A stretch of 64,000 nt of DNA, from assembly GCF_030732845.1 (NCBI RefSeq), contig NZ_JASHKA010000003.1, positions 310,001 to 374,000 of the forward strand, read 5' to 3'. This stretch comes from Roseibium sp. MMSF_3544 (lineage in GTDB: Bacteria; Pseudomonadota; Alphaproteobacteria; Rhizobiales; Stappiaceae). The position numbers were made by a program, and so were the translations under genes. The number at the start of each line of letters is the position of its first letter. Within the stretch, counting starts at the first letter, position 1. Below are positions 9,132 to 20,252 of the stretch, one piece after another. The notes under the pieces were generated by a model. The model did not search any database. It saw only the letters and a list, made by a program, of their open reading frames with translations, and was not told the DNA's origin.

Positions 9132-9211
9132 GTTACCTCACTCGTCCCCAGACGATCGAATATAGGGGCACTTGCGAGGATTTGCTACACGGGCGTGCTC
9201 ACATTACGTAA

Positions 9212-10339
9212 TCATGCACCCAGATTGTCGATAAAATCCTTGACCTTTGTGAAAAATCCCGCCGATTGCGGATGATTTTCACCAGAGGACTCTTTCTCGA
9301 ATTCGGCAAGCAGTTCCCGCTGTTTTCGGGTCAGGTTCGTCGGTGTTTCAACGGTCACCTGAATGTACATGTCGCCATGCTGACTGGACCGCATGACCGG
9401 CATGCCCTTGCTGCGAAGCCTGAACTGTTTTCCGGTCTGAGTCCCTTCCGGCACTTTCACGCGGCTTGTAGACCCGTCGACGGTCGGCACGTCGAACTGG
9501 CCGCCAAGCGTTGCCGTCGTCATGGAGATCGGCACACGGCAGTAGAGATCTGCGCCATCACGCTGGAAGAGATCGTGCGGCTTGATGGTCAAAAAGATGT
9601 AGAGATCGCCCGCCGGTCCGCCTCTGACCCCTGCTTCGCCTTCGCCTGCAAGTCGGATACGGGTTCCGTCTTCAATGCCGGCCGGAATGTTGACGGACAA
9701 TGTCCGGTCTTGCGTGATGCGGCCGGAACCGCCGCAGCTGTCGCATGGGTCGGTGATAACCTGTCCACGTCCCTGGCAGGTCGGGCACGTACGCTCGAGC
9801 GTGAAAAACCCTTGTGCCGCACGCACGCGTCCCGAGCCGCCGCAGGTGCGGCAGGTTGTGGGGCTGGTACCCGGCTTGGCGCCGGAACCATTACAAGTGT
9901 CGCACGTGATGCTGGTCGGCACCTCGATTTCGACAGTCTTGCCGGTAAAAGCATCTTCCAGGGAGATGTCCAGATTGTAGCGAAGATCCGCACCTCGCTC
10001 GCGTCCGCCGGAGCGGCGTCCCCCGCCCATGCCGAAAAACTCTTCGAAAATATCGGACATGGTTGAGGAGAAATCATGGGCGCCGGCACCGCCAGCGCCT
10101 CCAAAGCCGCCATTTTCAAAGGCGGCATGACCGAAACGGTCATAGGCGGCCCGTTTCTGACCGTCCTTTAGAGTGTCATAAGCCTCGTTGACTTCCTTGA
10201 AGCGGGCTTCGGCTTCCGTGTCCCCCGGGTTGCGGTCGGGGTGATATTGCATGGCCATCTTGCGGTAAGCGCTTTTCAGCGCCTTGTCATCCGCATCGCG
10301 TGAAACGCCCAGCACCTCGTAGAAATCACGTTTGGACAT
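9212..10339 (-). CDS. dnaJ: DnaJ (Hsp40) co-chaperone
   Basis: Stimulates DnaK ATPase and presents unfolded proteins. The 375-residue product has the J domain with HPD at 33-35, a Gly/Phe-rich linker (about 75-115), and four CxxCxGxG zinc repeats ([32 protein letters not shown]). C-terminal substrate-binding domains follow. The start [11 protein letters not shown] at 10339 is preferred over an upstream in-frame ATG at 10420 because it matches the family N-terminus. It follows dnaK with a 165-bp gap containing a strong hairpin. Confidence 0.97.
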   Translation of the reverse strand: MSKRDFYEVLGVSRDADDKALKSAYRKMAMQYHPDRNPGDTEAEARFKEVNEAYDTLKDGQKRAAYDRFGHAAFENGGFGGAGGAGAHDFSSTMSDIFEEFFGMGGGRRSGGRERGADLRYNLDISLEDAFTGKTVEIEVPTSITCDTCNGSGAKPGTSPTTCRTCGGSGRVRAAQGFFTLERTCPTCQGRGQVITDPCDSCGGSGRITQDRTLSVNIPAGIEDGTRIRLAGEGEAGVRGGPAGDLYIFLTIKPHDLFQRDGADLYCRVPISMTTATLGGQFDVPTVDGSTSRVKVPEGTQTGKQFRLRSKGMPVMRSSQHGDMYIQVTVETPTNLTRKQRELLAEFEKESSGENHPQSAGFFTKVKDFIDNLGA

Positions 10340-10466
10340 CAAGATCTCTCGGTCTTGTTGTTGCGCCGCCGGCAGCCTGGATTTCTCCGGCGCCTTGGAC
10401 GGCGAAAGCGCCGGACACAAGCACCCTTTTATATCGGGTAATCAAGCGACCGGCGCCGGAAGTGAA

Positions 10467-10492
10467 CAGCCAGCCGGAGGACCGGCTGGCTG
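10467..10492 (-). repeat. Strong hairpin between dnaK and dnaJ
   Basis: A perfect 11-bp stem (CAGCCAGCCGG / CCGGCTGGCTG) with a 4-nt loop starts 13 bases after the dnaK stop on the transcribed strand. No run of T follows (TTCACTTCC). It is therefore better seen as an attenuator or 3'-end stabiliser that lowers dnaJ relative to dnaK than as a full terminator. Confidence 0.6.
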
Positions 10493-10504
10493 CAGTTTCG
10501 TGGG

Positions 10505-12427
<1,923 letters not shown>

Positions 12428-12557
12428 ATGTGCCTCTCTTTCTAGCAAACCGGATAGACCCATGAAGGCGTCAGTCCGGCTCCTCTCACTTGGGTTCCGG
12501 GAAACCCCGGACATCGCGCCAGAGCAATAACTCAGGATTTAGCGCGAAGCTTGATCG

Positions 12558-12588
12558 CTATATAGGTGGATGAAACTTTGCCTGCAAG
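12558..12588 (-). promoter_or_regulatory. Sigma-32 (RpoH)-type promoter of dnaK
   Basis: On the minus strand CTTGCA and CCTATATAG are separated by 16 bases, giving a leader of about 120 bases before dnaK. Sequence and spacing match the hslV promoter. Confidence 0.6.
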
Positions 12589-12761
12589 ACATCTGTCCAC
12601 TGACAATTGCCTGTTTCGGCGGTTATTTCACCGCTGTTGGTTACTGTGCAGGCGCTGTTATCAAATCCGGAAGCATATGCAAGCGATTCTGTCCGTTTTC
12701 GCATTTGGTTTAGGCTTTTGACCTAGGGTCAGGCGCGAACGTCAATTTGCCGTCATTGAGG

Positions 12762-13580
12762 ATGCCATCCGTGAGAGACCCTGACCTGTGGAAACGCGTC
12801 AAAAGCTGTCACCCGGACGAGGTGGAAGCCGATTTCCCATTTTCTCATCGCCTTGCCCGTGACAACGGCTGGACGCAGGATTTTGCCCTGCGCGTGATCA
12901 CCGAATACCAGCGCTTCGCCTATCTGAGCCGCATGAAAGAAGGCATGGTCACGCCAAGTGATGAAGTTGACCAGGCCTGGCACCTGCATCTGACCTATAC
13001 GCGCCACTATTGGGGTCCATTCAAGGATGCTCTTGGCGGTGCCCTTCACCATATGCCGACGAAGGGCGGGGCCGGTCAGGACGCCCTCTTCCGTGAGGCG
13101 TACCAGAAGACGCTTGACCTCTACCGCACCGAATTCGGAACAGAGCCGCCTGAAGACATCTGGCCTCCAGCGCGGATCCGCTTCGGCAAGGCGCCTCACT
13201 TTCAACGGATCAATACACAGGATATCTGGCTGCTGCCGAAACCGCGGTTGCCCGGGCCTGTTGCCAGTGCCCTGCGTACGCTCGGCTCGGTTCCAAAACA
13301 TGCATATGCCGCGAGCCTCGGGCTGTTCGCGCTCTTTTTCGGAACCGGTCTTGCCTTTGCACATGGCCATCCGGCCGGCGACACCATTTTGGAAAAGCTG
13401 CGCAGCATGGTCTGGCACTGGGCGACGGAGCACACTATGTGGTTCCTGTTCGGCATAATTGTCATCGTTTTTGTCCTTACGGCGATCCTGCAGAAATCGA
13501 CAGGCAACTCGTCCGGTTGCGGCTCGGGCTGCAGCGGCGGTGGTGGCGGAGGCTCCGGTTGCGGCGGCTGCGGCGGCTGA
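12762..13580 (+). CDS. Membrane protein with GRDP-like WHLH domain and Gly/Cys-rich tail, function unknown
   Basis: About 272 residues with no assigned function. The N-terminal half carries VDQAWHLHLTYTRHYW (about residues 72-87), the His/Trp motif of glycine-rich-domain (GRDP/DUF1399-like) proteins. Two membrane segments follow (YAASLGLFALFFGTGLAFA and MWFLFGIIVIVFVLTAIL). The end is a tail of Gly, Ser and six Cys residues, as in a small group of bacterial proteins ending in CGGCGG. The start is uncertain. ATG 12762 directly abuts GAGG, whereas GTG 12771 sits 9 bases after it, a better ribosome-binding distance; TTG 12747 is also in frame. alkB follows after 22 bases. Confidence 0.7.
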   Translation: MPSVRDPDLWKRVKSCHPDEVEADFPFSHRLARDNGWTQDFALRVITEYQRFAYLSRMKEGMVTPSDEVDQAWHLHLTYTRHYWGPFKDALGGALHHMPTKGGAGQDALFREAYQKTLDLYRTEFGTEPPEDIWPPARIRFGKAPHFQRINTQDIWLLPKPRLPGPVASALRTLGSVPKHAYAASLGLFALFFGTGLAFAHGHPAGDTILEKLRSMVWHWATEHTMWFLFGIIVIVFVLTAILQKSTGNSSGCGSGCSGGGGGGSGCGGCGG

Positions 13581-13602
13581 TCTGCTGCGCTATATAGAAA
13601 GA

Positions 13603-14223
13603 ATGAACGACCTGGAGATCAACGGCCTGTCGGGCCTTTCCTATCTGCCCGGCCATTTCGATCGATCGGCTCAGGTGTCGCTTCTTGAAGACATCCGGGC
13701 CATCGTGGCAAAGGCACCGCTTTACCAGCCGGTGATGCCGAAGACCGGCAAACCCTTTACCGTCAAAATGAGCAACTGCGGACCGCTCGGCTGGGTGTCC
13801 GACATTGACGGGTACCGGTATCAGGCGATGCATCCGGCAACGGACCAGCCGTGGCCTGACATTCCCGGCAGCCTTCTTTCACTTTGGCATCATGTGGCAC
13901 CCGATGCTCCGCCGCCTCAGGCCTGCCTGATCAATTTCTATGAAACAGGTGCCCGGATGGGACTGCACCAGGACAGAGACGAGGAAACGTTCGACGCCCC
14001 GGTCGTTTCAGTGTCGCTCGGCGATACCGCGACCTTCCGGGTCGGTGGCCTCAAGCGCAATGATCCCACAAAGTCCTTTCGCCTGCAGTCCGGTGACGTT
14101 GTCGTGCTCGGCGGCGAGACACGGCTTGCGTTTCACGGCATCGACCGGATCCTGAAGGGAACGTCAACGCTATTGAAAAACGGCGGGCGGATCAATCTGA
14201 CGCTGCGCCGCGTCACTCAGTAG
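13603..14223 (+). CDS. alkB: AlkB, alpha-ketoglutarate-dependent DNA/RNA alkylation repair dioxygenase
   Basis: Fe(II)/2-oxoglutarate dioxygenase that oxidatively removes methyl groups from 1-meA and 3-meC. The 206-residue product shows the iron ligands H122 and D124 in GLHQDRDE and H178 in LAFHGID. The 2-oxoglutarate and substrate arginines are in GGRINLTLRRV (R196, R202). NFYETGARMG precedes the metal site, as in E. coli AlkB. The open frame extends upstream into the Gly/Cys protein gene, but the ATG at 13603 gives the family-length protein. It is probably co-transcribed with the upstream gene. Confidence 0.93.
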   Translation: MNDLEINGLSGLSYLPGHFDRSAQVSLLEDIRAIVAKAPLYQPVMPKTGKPFTVKMSNCGPLGWVSDIDGYRYQAMHPATDQPWPDIPGSLLSLWHHVAPDAPPPQACLINFYETGARMGLHQDRDEETFDAPVVSVSLGDTATFRVGGLKRNDPTKSFRLQSGDVVVLGGETRLAFHGIDRILKGTSTLLKNGGRINLTLRRVTQ

Positions 14224-14232
14224 GGCTGGTCT

Positions 14233-15816
14233 TCACAGGATCAGATTGAGCGCAATCGCACCCAGCGACACCGCGATCACCCAAAGCGCGATCCGGCCGG
14301 AACGCGTGTGCCGCGCTTCGGCCTTGCCGATGGCTTCAGCGGTTTCGGCATCGAACCGCAGCCCGTCGCGCGTCATTTTCTCCATTGCCTCGGACATGTG
14401 CCCGATCCGGTCCGCGAAGATCGGCAGGTCGTTGGCGGCTTTGCTGAGGGCCGACAGCACGTCACCTGCATCGCGGATCTTGCCGACAGGCCCGAGATGT
14501 TCCTTGATCCAGCTGCCGACAACCGGTTCGGCCGTCTTCCACATGTCCAGATTCGGATTGAGCGAGCGGGCAACACCCTCCACCACGACCATTGTCTTCT
14601 GCAACATGATGAGCTGGGTCTGGGTTCGCATTTCGAAGATTTCGGTCACTTCAAAAAGCTGCGTCAGCAAGCGCGCCATGGAGATTTCGCTGGCGTCATG
14701 TCCGTGGATGGGTTCCCCGATCGCACGGATTGCCTGGGCAAACATGTCGACATCCTGGTTGGCCGGAACATAGCCCGCCTCAAAGTGAACCTCGGCGACA
14801 CGCCGGTAATCACGGGTTATGAAACCGAACAGGATCTCGGCCAGGAAACGGCGTTCGCGCTTGTTCAAACGGCCGGTGATGCCGAAATCAACCGCAACCA
14901 GAGTGCCATCCGGCTGAACGAACAGATTGCCCTGGTGCATGTCCGCATGGAAAAACCCGTCGCGCAACGTGTGGCGCAGAAAGCTCTGGATGACAGCCGC
15001 GCCGAGCGCTTCCAGATCCTGGCCGTCCTCGATCAGTCCCTCGACGTCCGACATCTTGCGTCCGTCGATCCATTCCATCGTGAGAACACCCTTGGCCGTA
15101 TGCAGCCATTCAACTTCCGGAATACGAAAGCCGGGATCCTCCGCCGTGTTTTCCGCCATCTCCGAAAGCGCGGCTGCCTCCAGGCGGAAGTCCATCTCGA
15201 TCGCCACAGACTGCGCCAGCGTGTCCACGACGGCGACGGGGCGCAGGCGGCGTGAGGGCGCATGAAACCGTTCCGCGAGGCGGGCAACAAGATAATAGCT
15301 TTCCAGGTCACGCTGAAAGCGCCGGGCAACGCCGGGCCGCAGGACCTTCACCGCAACCTTTTTCTCCGTACCGTCCTTTTGCCTGAGGACAGCCGGATGC
15401 ACCTGGGCAATCGATGCAGCGGCAACGGCATCGCCGAACTCGACGAATATCTCGTCCACCGGACGGTCGAGCTGTTCGGAGACGGCGGTTTTGGCCGCCT
15501 CGTATTCAAAGGGCGGTAGTCGGTCCTGGAGCGCGGAGAGTTCGCGCGCGGCTTCCTTGCCGACCACGTCGGCCCTTGTTGCAAGGAACTGGCCGAGCTT
15601 CACATAAGAGGGACCGAGCCTGTTCAGGGCATCGGACAGGCGCAGTTCCGCACTCTTATCCTTCACCGCACGGCGTTCCAGAAGGCGGGCCAGCGCGATA
15701 CCGAAACGCGGTCCGGCCGGCAGGTCCGGCAGATTGGCCAAACCGAAGACGCCCTCGCGCGCCATCACAAACCCGGCCCGCACCAGGCGGAAGAAAGGCA
15801 TCACCGGCACGCTCAT
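14233..15816 (-). CDS. ubiB: UbiB, ABC1/ADCK-family ubiquinone biosynthesis kinase-like protein
   Basis: Atypical protein-kinase-fold ATPase needed for ubiquinone synthesis at the membrane. The 527-residue protein has the family KxGQ motif (KLGQ, about 73-76), an Ala-rich loop (AAASIAQVHPA), and the DFG equivalent VDFGITGRLNKRERR. The C-terminal transmembrane segment is IALWVIAVSLGAIALNLIL. Three bases separate it from the upstream ubiE stop, so the two ubiquinone genes form one operon. Confidence 0.95.
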   Translation of the reverse strand: MSVPVMPFFRLVRAGFVMAREGVFGLANLPDLPAGPRFGIALARLLERRAVKDKSAELRLSDALNRLGPSYVKLGQFLATRADVVGKEAARELSALQDRLPPFEYEAAKTAVSEQLDRPVDEIFVEFGDAVAAASIAQVHPAVLRQKDGTEKKVAVKVLRPGVARRFQRDLESYYLVARLAERFHAPSRRLRPVAVVDTLAQSVAIEMDFRLEAAALSEMAENTAEDPGFRIPEVEWLHTAKGVLTMEWIDGRKMSDVEGLIEDGQDLEALGAAVIQSFLRHTLRDGFFHADMHQGNLFVQPDGTLVAVDFGITGRLNKRERRFLAEILFGFITRDYRRVAEVHFEAGYVPANQDVDMFAQAIRAIGEPIHGHDASEISMARLLTQLFEVTEIFEMRTQTQLIMLQKTMVVVEGVARSLNPNLDMWKTAEPVVGSWIKEHLGPVGKIRDAGDVLSALSKAANDLPIFADRIGHMSEAMEKMTRDGLRFDAETAEAIGKAEARHTRSGRIALWVIAVSLGAIALNLIL

Positions 15817-15819
15817 TAA

Positions 15820-16623
15820 TCAGAACTTCCAGCCATGGTGGAGGGCGGCGATGCCGCCGGAATAGTTGCGGTAGCCGACTCGTTCGAAACCGGCATCACG
15901 GATCATCTCGGCAAAGCGTTCCTGGCTCGGGAACTTGCGGATGGACTCAACCAGATACGTGTATGGATCGGCGTCGCCGGTGACCCATTTGCCAACCGGC
16001 GGGATCGCGTTGAAGGAAAAGGCGTCATAGACCTTGTCCAGAACCGGGATATCCACCTCGGAGAATTCAAGACAAAGGAACCGTCCGCCGCGCTTGAGCA
16101 CCCTTTTCGCCTCGCTAAGGGCCCTGGGAATGTCGGGGACGTTTCGAATGCCGAACGCAATGGTATAGGCGTCGAAGCTTTTGTCAGGAAACGGCAAGTC
16201 TTCCGCATTGCCCTGCGAGAAGGTGATCAGGTCCGAGAGCCCGGCCTTGGCCGCACGATCCCGGCCAACGGCCAACATGGAATCGTTGATATCACAAACG
16301 ACCGCCTCCACGGTTTCGCCGGAACGCCGGACCACTCTTGTGGCAATGTCGCCCGTGCCGCCGGCAACATCCAGAAGACGCCAGCCGGACGATGCCGACC
16401 GGGGAGGTGCCAGAAATGACACCATCGCGTCCTTCCACACCCGGTGAAAGCCGCCGGACATCAGATCGTTCATCAGGTCGTAGCGGTTCGCGACCTTGTG
16501 AAAGACATCATCCACCAGAGACTGCTTCTGGCCTTCCGCAACGCGGGTAAAGCCAAAGCTGGTCGGCATGTCCTCAGGGGCGCGGCTCGATGTCCCCGTC
16601 TTCCCTTTGGCCTGTTGCGTCAT
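15820..16623 (-). CDS. ubiE: UbiE, ubiquinone/menaquinone biosynthesis C-methyltransferase
   Basis: SAM-dependent C-methyltransferase acting on demethylated benzoquinol intermediates of ubiquinone. The 267-residue product has the UbiE signature [20 protein letters not shown] (about 46-65), SAM motif I DVAGGTGD (85-92) and a late RNVPD segment. It ends with HHGWKF. It is transcribed with ubiB and is divergent from mutM across a 163-bp gap. Confidence 0.96.
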   Translation of the reverse strand: MTQQAKGKTGTSSRAPEDMPTSFGFTRVAEGQKQSLVDDVFHKVANRYDLMNDLMSGGFHRVWKDAMVSFLAPPRSASSGWRLLDVAGGTGDIATRVVRRSGETVEAVVCDINDSMLAVGRDRAAKAGLSDLITFSQGNAEDLPFPDKSFDAYTIAFGIRNVPDIPRALSEAKRVLKRGGRFLCLEFSEVDIPVLDKVYDAFSFNAIPPVGKWVTGDADPYTYLVESIRKFPSQERFAEMIRDAGFERVGYRNYSGGIAALHHGWKF

Positions 16624-16786
16624 GAATGCGCCTCCTGGCGGAATAGATGTCCTAAATTCGCTTCAAATCGCGCCGGACAATAGTACAAGCATTTAAGGAG
16701 CGCTATCTTTGCCGGCCGACAAACGCCATATGCCGCAGGCCTATAGCGCGCTACAGGCGCAGACACCAGTGGGGAGACAATCGGAA

Positions 16787-17680
16787 ATGCCTGAATTGCC
16801 GGAAGTCGAAACGGTCAAAAGAGGTTTGGCGCCCGCATTCGAAGGCGCGCAGATCCTGTCGGTCGACCAACACCGTCCGGATCTCAGGTTCGCGTTTCCC
16901 GAGGGCTTCGTATCCCGACTTAACGGCCGGACGGTTTCCGCCCTGTCCCGGCGCTCGAAATACCTGCTCGCAGATATCGACAGCGGCGATGTCCTGGTCA
17001 TGCACCTTGGAATGTCAGGATCGTTCCGGATCGAGAATGACGTGTCGCACGAAACACCGGGCCACTTCGAGCACCCCAGGAACCGGGATACAAAGCACGA
17101 TCATGTGGTTTTTCATCTGAAAACGAGAGACAGCGCGCGGGCACGCATTATCTACAACGATCCGCGCCGGTTCGGCTTTATGGATCTCATTCCGCGCATG
17201 GAGCTGGTCGACCACCCCCTGTTCAGGGACCTGGGACTTGAACCTCTCGGAAATGATTTGAGCGGCGAGGCTCTAGCGCGGTTGTTCAGGGACCGGAAAA
17301 CGCCCCTGAAAGCGGCCTTGCTCAATCAGAAGCTTATCGCAGGGCTCGGCAATATATATGTATGTGAAGCGCTGTGGCGCAGTGGCCTCAGCCCGCTCCG
17401 CCCGGCCGGGACGCTTGTGACCAAAAAGGGCAGGGCAACCCAAAAGGCCAATCTTCTGGCGGAAAACATCCGGGAAACGCTTCAGGACGCCATCAAGGCA
17501 GGCGGATCATCGTTGCGCGACCATGCCCAGACCGACGGAACACTCGGCTATTTCCAGCATTCCTTTGCCGTTTACGGTCGCGAGGGAGACGCCTGCCGGA
17601 CAAGTGGCTGCAAGGGTACGGTCTGCCGCATCGTCCAATCCAACCGTTCAACCTTCTATTGCCCGACCTGCCAGCGCTGA
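16787..17680 (+). CDS. mutM: MutM, formamidopyrimidine-DNA glycosylase (Fpg)
   Basis: Bifunctional glycosylase/AP lyase removing 8-oxoguanine and formamidopyrimidines. The 297-residue enzyme starts [13 protein letters not shown], with the catalytic N-terminal Pro and Glu after Met removal. It has the family block [18 protein letters not shown] and ends in a four-cysteine zinc finger (CRTSGC then CPTC). The start at 16787 is fixed by the requirement for N-terminal proline; GGGGAG lies about 10 bases upstream. The frame extends 26 codons further upstream without family similarity. Confidence 0.97.
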   Translation: MPELPEVETVKRGLAPAFEGAQILSVDQHRPDLRFAFPEGFVSRLNGRTVSALSRRSKYLLADIDSGDVLVMHLGMSGSFRIENDVSHETPGHFEHPRNRDTKHDHVVFHLKTRDSARARIIYNDPRRFGFMDLIPRMELVDHPLFRDLGLEPLGNDLSGEALARLFRDRKTPLKAALLNQKLIAGLGNIYVCEALWRSGLSPLRPAGTLVTKKGRATQKANLLAENIRETLQDAIKAGGSSLRDHAQTDGTLGYFQHSFAVYGREGDACRTSGCKGTVCRIVQSNRSTFYCPTCQR

Positions 17681-17794
17681 GGCGGTAAAACGCACCTTGA
17701 GTTCCACCTTTTGCCAGCCTTGCCAGACCTGCCCCGGGTCGGCTAGGTCATACGCTTATATCAATGGCAGGTCGTGGTACTGGGAGCAGGCGAA

Positions 17795-18568
17795 ATGGGA
17801 TACAAGAACATCCGTGTCGAGAAACGTGGCCAAGTCGGCCTGATCACGCTCGACAGGCCGAAGGCGCTGAATGCGTTGAACTCGGAACTGATTGCCGAAC
17901 TCGGAACCGCTCTTGACGGCTTCGACGAGGACGAACGTATCGGTTGCGTGGTCATTACTGGCTCGGAAAAAGCGTTCGCCGCAGGCGCTGACATCAAGGA
18001 AATGCTGCCGCACGACTTTTCGTCCGCTTATCAGACCGACCTGATCACGCCGTTCGATCGCGTCTCGCAGAACCGCAAACCGATCATCGCCGCCGTTGCC
18101 GGATATGCGCTTGGCGGCGGATGCGAACTGGCGATGCTCTGCGATTTTATCATCGCGGCCGACACGGCCAAATTCGGCCAGCCTGAAATCACCCTGGGCG
18201 TGATACCTGGTGCCGGTGGCACACAAAGGCTCACCCGGTTCGTCGGAAAGTCGAAGGCGATGGACATGGTGCTGACCGGTCGCATGATGGATGCAGAAGA
18301 AGCAGAGCGCAGTGGCCTCGTCAGCCGGATTGTGCCTGCCGATGATCTGTTGGAAGAAACCCTGAAAGCGGCAGAGAAAATCGCCGAGTTCTCGCTGCCT
18401 GTCGTCATGATGGCGAAAGAGAGCGTCGACCGGGCTTATGAAACGACGCTTTCTGAGGGTGTGCGTTTCGAGCGCCGCGTTTTCCAGGCCATGTTCGCGC
18501 TGGAGGATCAGAAAGAGGGAATGACGGCCTTTTCCGAGAAGCGTGCGCCGCAGTTCCGCAACAAATAA
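17795..18568 (+). CDS. Enoyl-CoA hydratase (crotonase family)
   Basis: Hydrates 2-trans-enoyl-CoA to 3-hydroxyacyl-CoA in fatty-acid or related acyl-CoA oxidation. The 257-residue protein matches mitochondrial short-chain hydratase in length. It has the oxyanion-hole segment AAGADIKEM (63-71) and both catalytic glutamates, E111 in GGGCELAM and E131 in [15 protein letters not shown]. The start at 17795 is taken over 17774 because of length and a GGGAG about 8 bases upstream. The mutM - hydratase - rpsT order is conserved in related bacteria, to my knowledge, so it may be a general rather than pathway-specific hydratase. Confidence 0.9.
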   Translation: MGYKNIRVEKRGQVGLITLDRPKALNALNSELIAELGTALDGFDEDERIGCVVITGSEKAFAAGADIKEMLPHDFSSAYQTDLITPFDRVSQNRKPIIAAVAGYALGGGCELAMLCDFIIAADTAKFGQPEITLGVIPGAGGTQRLTRFVGKSKAMDMVLTGRMMDAEEAERSGLVSRIVPADDLLEETLKAAEKIAEFSLPVVMMAKESVDRAYETTLSEGVRFERRVFQAMFALEDQKEGMTAFSEKRAPQFRNK

Positions 18569-18594
18569 TCTTGCCTGCGTCAACGATAAAGCCG

Positions 18595-18623
18595 TTGACG
18601 CCCGCCCCAAGCACGATTATAAG
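18595..18623 (+). promoter_or_regulatory. Sigma-70-type promoter of rpsT
   Basis: TTGACG and TATAAG are separated by exactly 17 bases, between the enoyl-CoA hydratase stop and rpsT. Transcription would start near 18630, giving a leader of about 115 bases. Confidence 0.6.
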
Positions 18624-18635
18624 CAGCGCCCAATC

Positions 18636-18665
18636 GGTGGCGGTTTTCCGCCGCCGTTGTTTTTT
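18636..18665 (+). terminator. Terminator-like hairpin in the rpsT leader
   Basis: GGTGGCGG-TTTT-CCGCCGCC forms an 8-bp stem (one G-U pair) followed by GTTGTTTTTT. It lies only a few bases after the predicted rpsT start point and about 80 bases before the rpsT ATG. It can end transcripts from the hydratase gene or attenuate rpsT. Confidence 0.65.
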
Positions 18666-18744
18666 GATCGGGTCTTGCCGCGTTTGCGCACTTGTCCCGA
18701 TCGCCACCGGACACTAGTCCCCATTACCGATCAGGATAGAGCCC

Positions 18745-19011
18745 ATGGCCAACACACCATCGGCCAAGAAGGCGGCCCGCAAGATTGCCCGCCGGACGGC
18801 CACGAACAAAGCGCGCCGGAGCCGCGTACGCACCTATCTGCGCCAGGTTGAAGAAGCAATCGCTTCTGGCGACCAGAGCGCTGCAGCGGAAGCTTTCAAG
18901 GTCGCACAACCGGAAATCATGCGTGCCGCTTCAAAGGGCGTCATGCACGCCAACACGGCATCCCGGAAAGTTTCGCGTCTTAACGCCCGCATCAAGGCTC
19001 TCGGCGCGTAA
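18745..19011 (+). CDS. rpsT: 30S ribosomal protein S20
   Basis: Primary 16S rRNA-binding protein of 88 residues. It starts [19 protein letters not shown], is rich in Lys and Arg, and contains the late [12 protein letters not shown] block typical of S20. A monocistronic gene with its own promoter at 18595-18623, a hairpin in the leader and an intrinsic terminator 30 bases after the stop. Confidence 0.98.
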   Translation: MANTPSAKKAARKIARRTATNKARRSRVRTYLRQVEEAIASGDQSAAAEAFKVAQPEIMRAASKGVMHANTASRKVSRLNARIKALGA

Positions 19012-19040
19012 ATTCAGCCGTCACACGACCGTTAAAAAGG

Positions 19041-19068
19041 CCCGGCAGCAGTGCCGGGTTTTTTTTTA
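19041..19068 (+). terminator. Intrinsic terminator of rpsT
   Basis: Perfect 7-bp stem CCCGGCA / TGCCGGG with a 4-nt loop, followed by nine or more T. It begins 30 bases after the rpsT stop. Confidence 0.92.
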
Positions 19069-19658
19069 GCCATGCAATTTTGTGGATGACAAATTTTCGC
19101 TGATGCGGCGCACAATATCGTCAAATTTACCACTTACCATGCTGTCAAAGAAAACTTATTTGTTTCAATACTTTACACACATGTATGAGTCGGCAATCGC
19201 AATCAAACCGGATTCGATACGAGTCAAGTCATGCCTTCTGAAATTTTTTTTGAAAGTGTCGTTTTCGATTTGTGACAACGAGGCAAATTGCAAAAAGTCA
19301 TTGCCGCAAAAAGCATTTGTTCAATATGCCACAATGCGCGGAATATCGCTCACACCGTGGCAAAAACGCAGCATATGCGGAAATCGTTAAAAGACGCTGT
19401 TGCTCCCTTCGTCTTCGTCTGTATATTAAGACCACGGCTGGCGGCGAAGACCAGCGAACAACCTAAAAATGGTGCTTGGGACAACAATGAAAAAGTCTAA
19501 TCGAAGTACAGCTGAGCACGTGGTAACGAGACTGTGGAGTGAATACATTATCGTATTCGACCTGCAGGGTGCTTAGCCTAGATTTGGTCTAATTCTCTTT
19601 CCCAAAATTCTTGTTAATACTTTGAATCAACAGCTCACAGCTGTTGAAGGGGGCGACT
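19069..19658. other. AT-rich gene-free stretch upstream of the rhodanese and dnaA genes
   Basis: About 590 bases, clearly richer in A and T than the flanking genes and without a convincing protein-coding frame. It holds three GANTC (CcrM methylation) sites within 39 bases (19187, 19211, 19221) and another near 19625. One near-match to the DnaA box lies at 19081-19089 (TCATCCACA on the minus strand, one mismatch to TTATCCACA). It may carry the regulatory region of the dnaA unit. An origin is possible but a DnaA-box cluster is not seen. Confidence 0.45.
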
Positions 19659-20099
19659 GTGCAATCTGAGGGTAGCTACGCCGGCAATGTGACATCACAA
19701 GAAGCTTTTGACGAGCTGTCCAGCCAGGCCAACGCGATACTGATCGACGTGCGCACACAGGCGGAATGGGCCTTTGTCGGCGTGCCTGATCTTCGACCGG
19801 TCGGGAAGGAACCCGTTCTGGTCGAATGGCAGAGCTTTCCCTCTTCCGGACCGAATCCCGACTTTGCTGCTGTTGTTTCCGACCATTTGGTCAAAAAGGG
19901 GGTTGACCAGAATGCGCCGATCTATTTTCTGTGCCGCTCCGGCGCACGAAGCCAGGCGGCGGCGATAACCCTGACCCGGTCAGGATACACACGCTGTTTC
20001 AATATCTCTGACGGTTTTGAGGGGCCGCTCGACGCAGACGGCCACCGCGGAACACAATCTGGATGGAAAGCCGTCGGGTTACCTTGGATTCAGAATTAG
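19659..20099 (+). CDS. Rhodanese-like sulfurtransferase domain protein
   Basis: Single rhodanese domain of 146 residues. Cys92 heads the active loop CRSGARS (92-98), and the opening strand is ILIDVRTQAEW. A start at GTG 19659 is chosen because AAGGGGG lies 5 bases upstream; an in-frame TTG at 19644 is the alternative. Single-domain rhodaneses transfer persulfide sulfur, but the acceptor is unknown. It lies upstream of dnaA on the same strand with a 153-bp gap, so joint transcription is possible. Confidence 0.88.
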   Translation: MQSEGSYAGNVTSQEAFDELSSQANAILIDVRTQAEWAFVGVPDLRPVGKEPVLVEWQSFPSSGPNPDFAAVVSDHLVKKGVDQNAPIYFLCRSGARSQAAAITLTRSGYTRCFNISDGFEGPLDADGHRGTQSGWKAVGLPWIQN

Positions 20100-20252
20100 C
20101 TTCCCTGCACTTTGACAGGGAGTGGTGGCGGGACCAGTCCGGCTGCCAATACCAGAACCGTCCCAAAAGGGACAAAATAAAGCTGCAAAAGCAGCAAGGC
20201 GTCGAAGAACGGCTGTGGCGGACCGGTCTTCATAACACAGGAGGCAGATGAC

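Noticed and set aside
19082..19390. 102-codon plus-strand frame after rpsT
   Set aside because: Low-complexity AT-rich translation, no Shine-Dalgarno, no motif. It lies in a likely regulatory gap.
19069..19658. Firm oriC call
   Set aside because: Only one near-match to the DnaA box and no box cluster. Gene order alone is not enough, since the origin in relatives can lie elsewhere.
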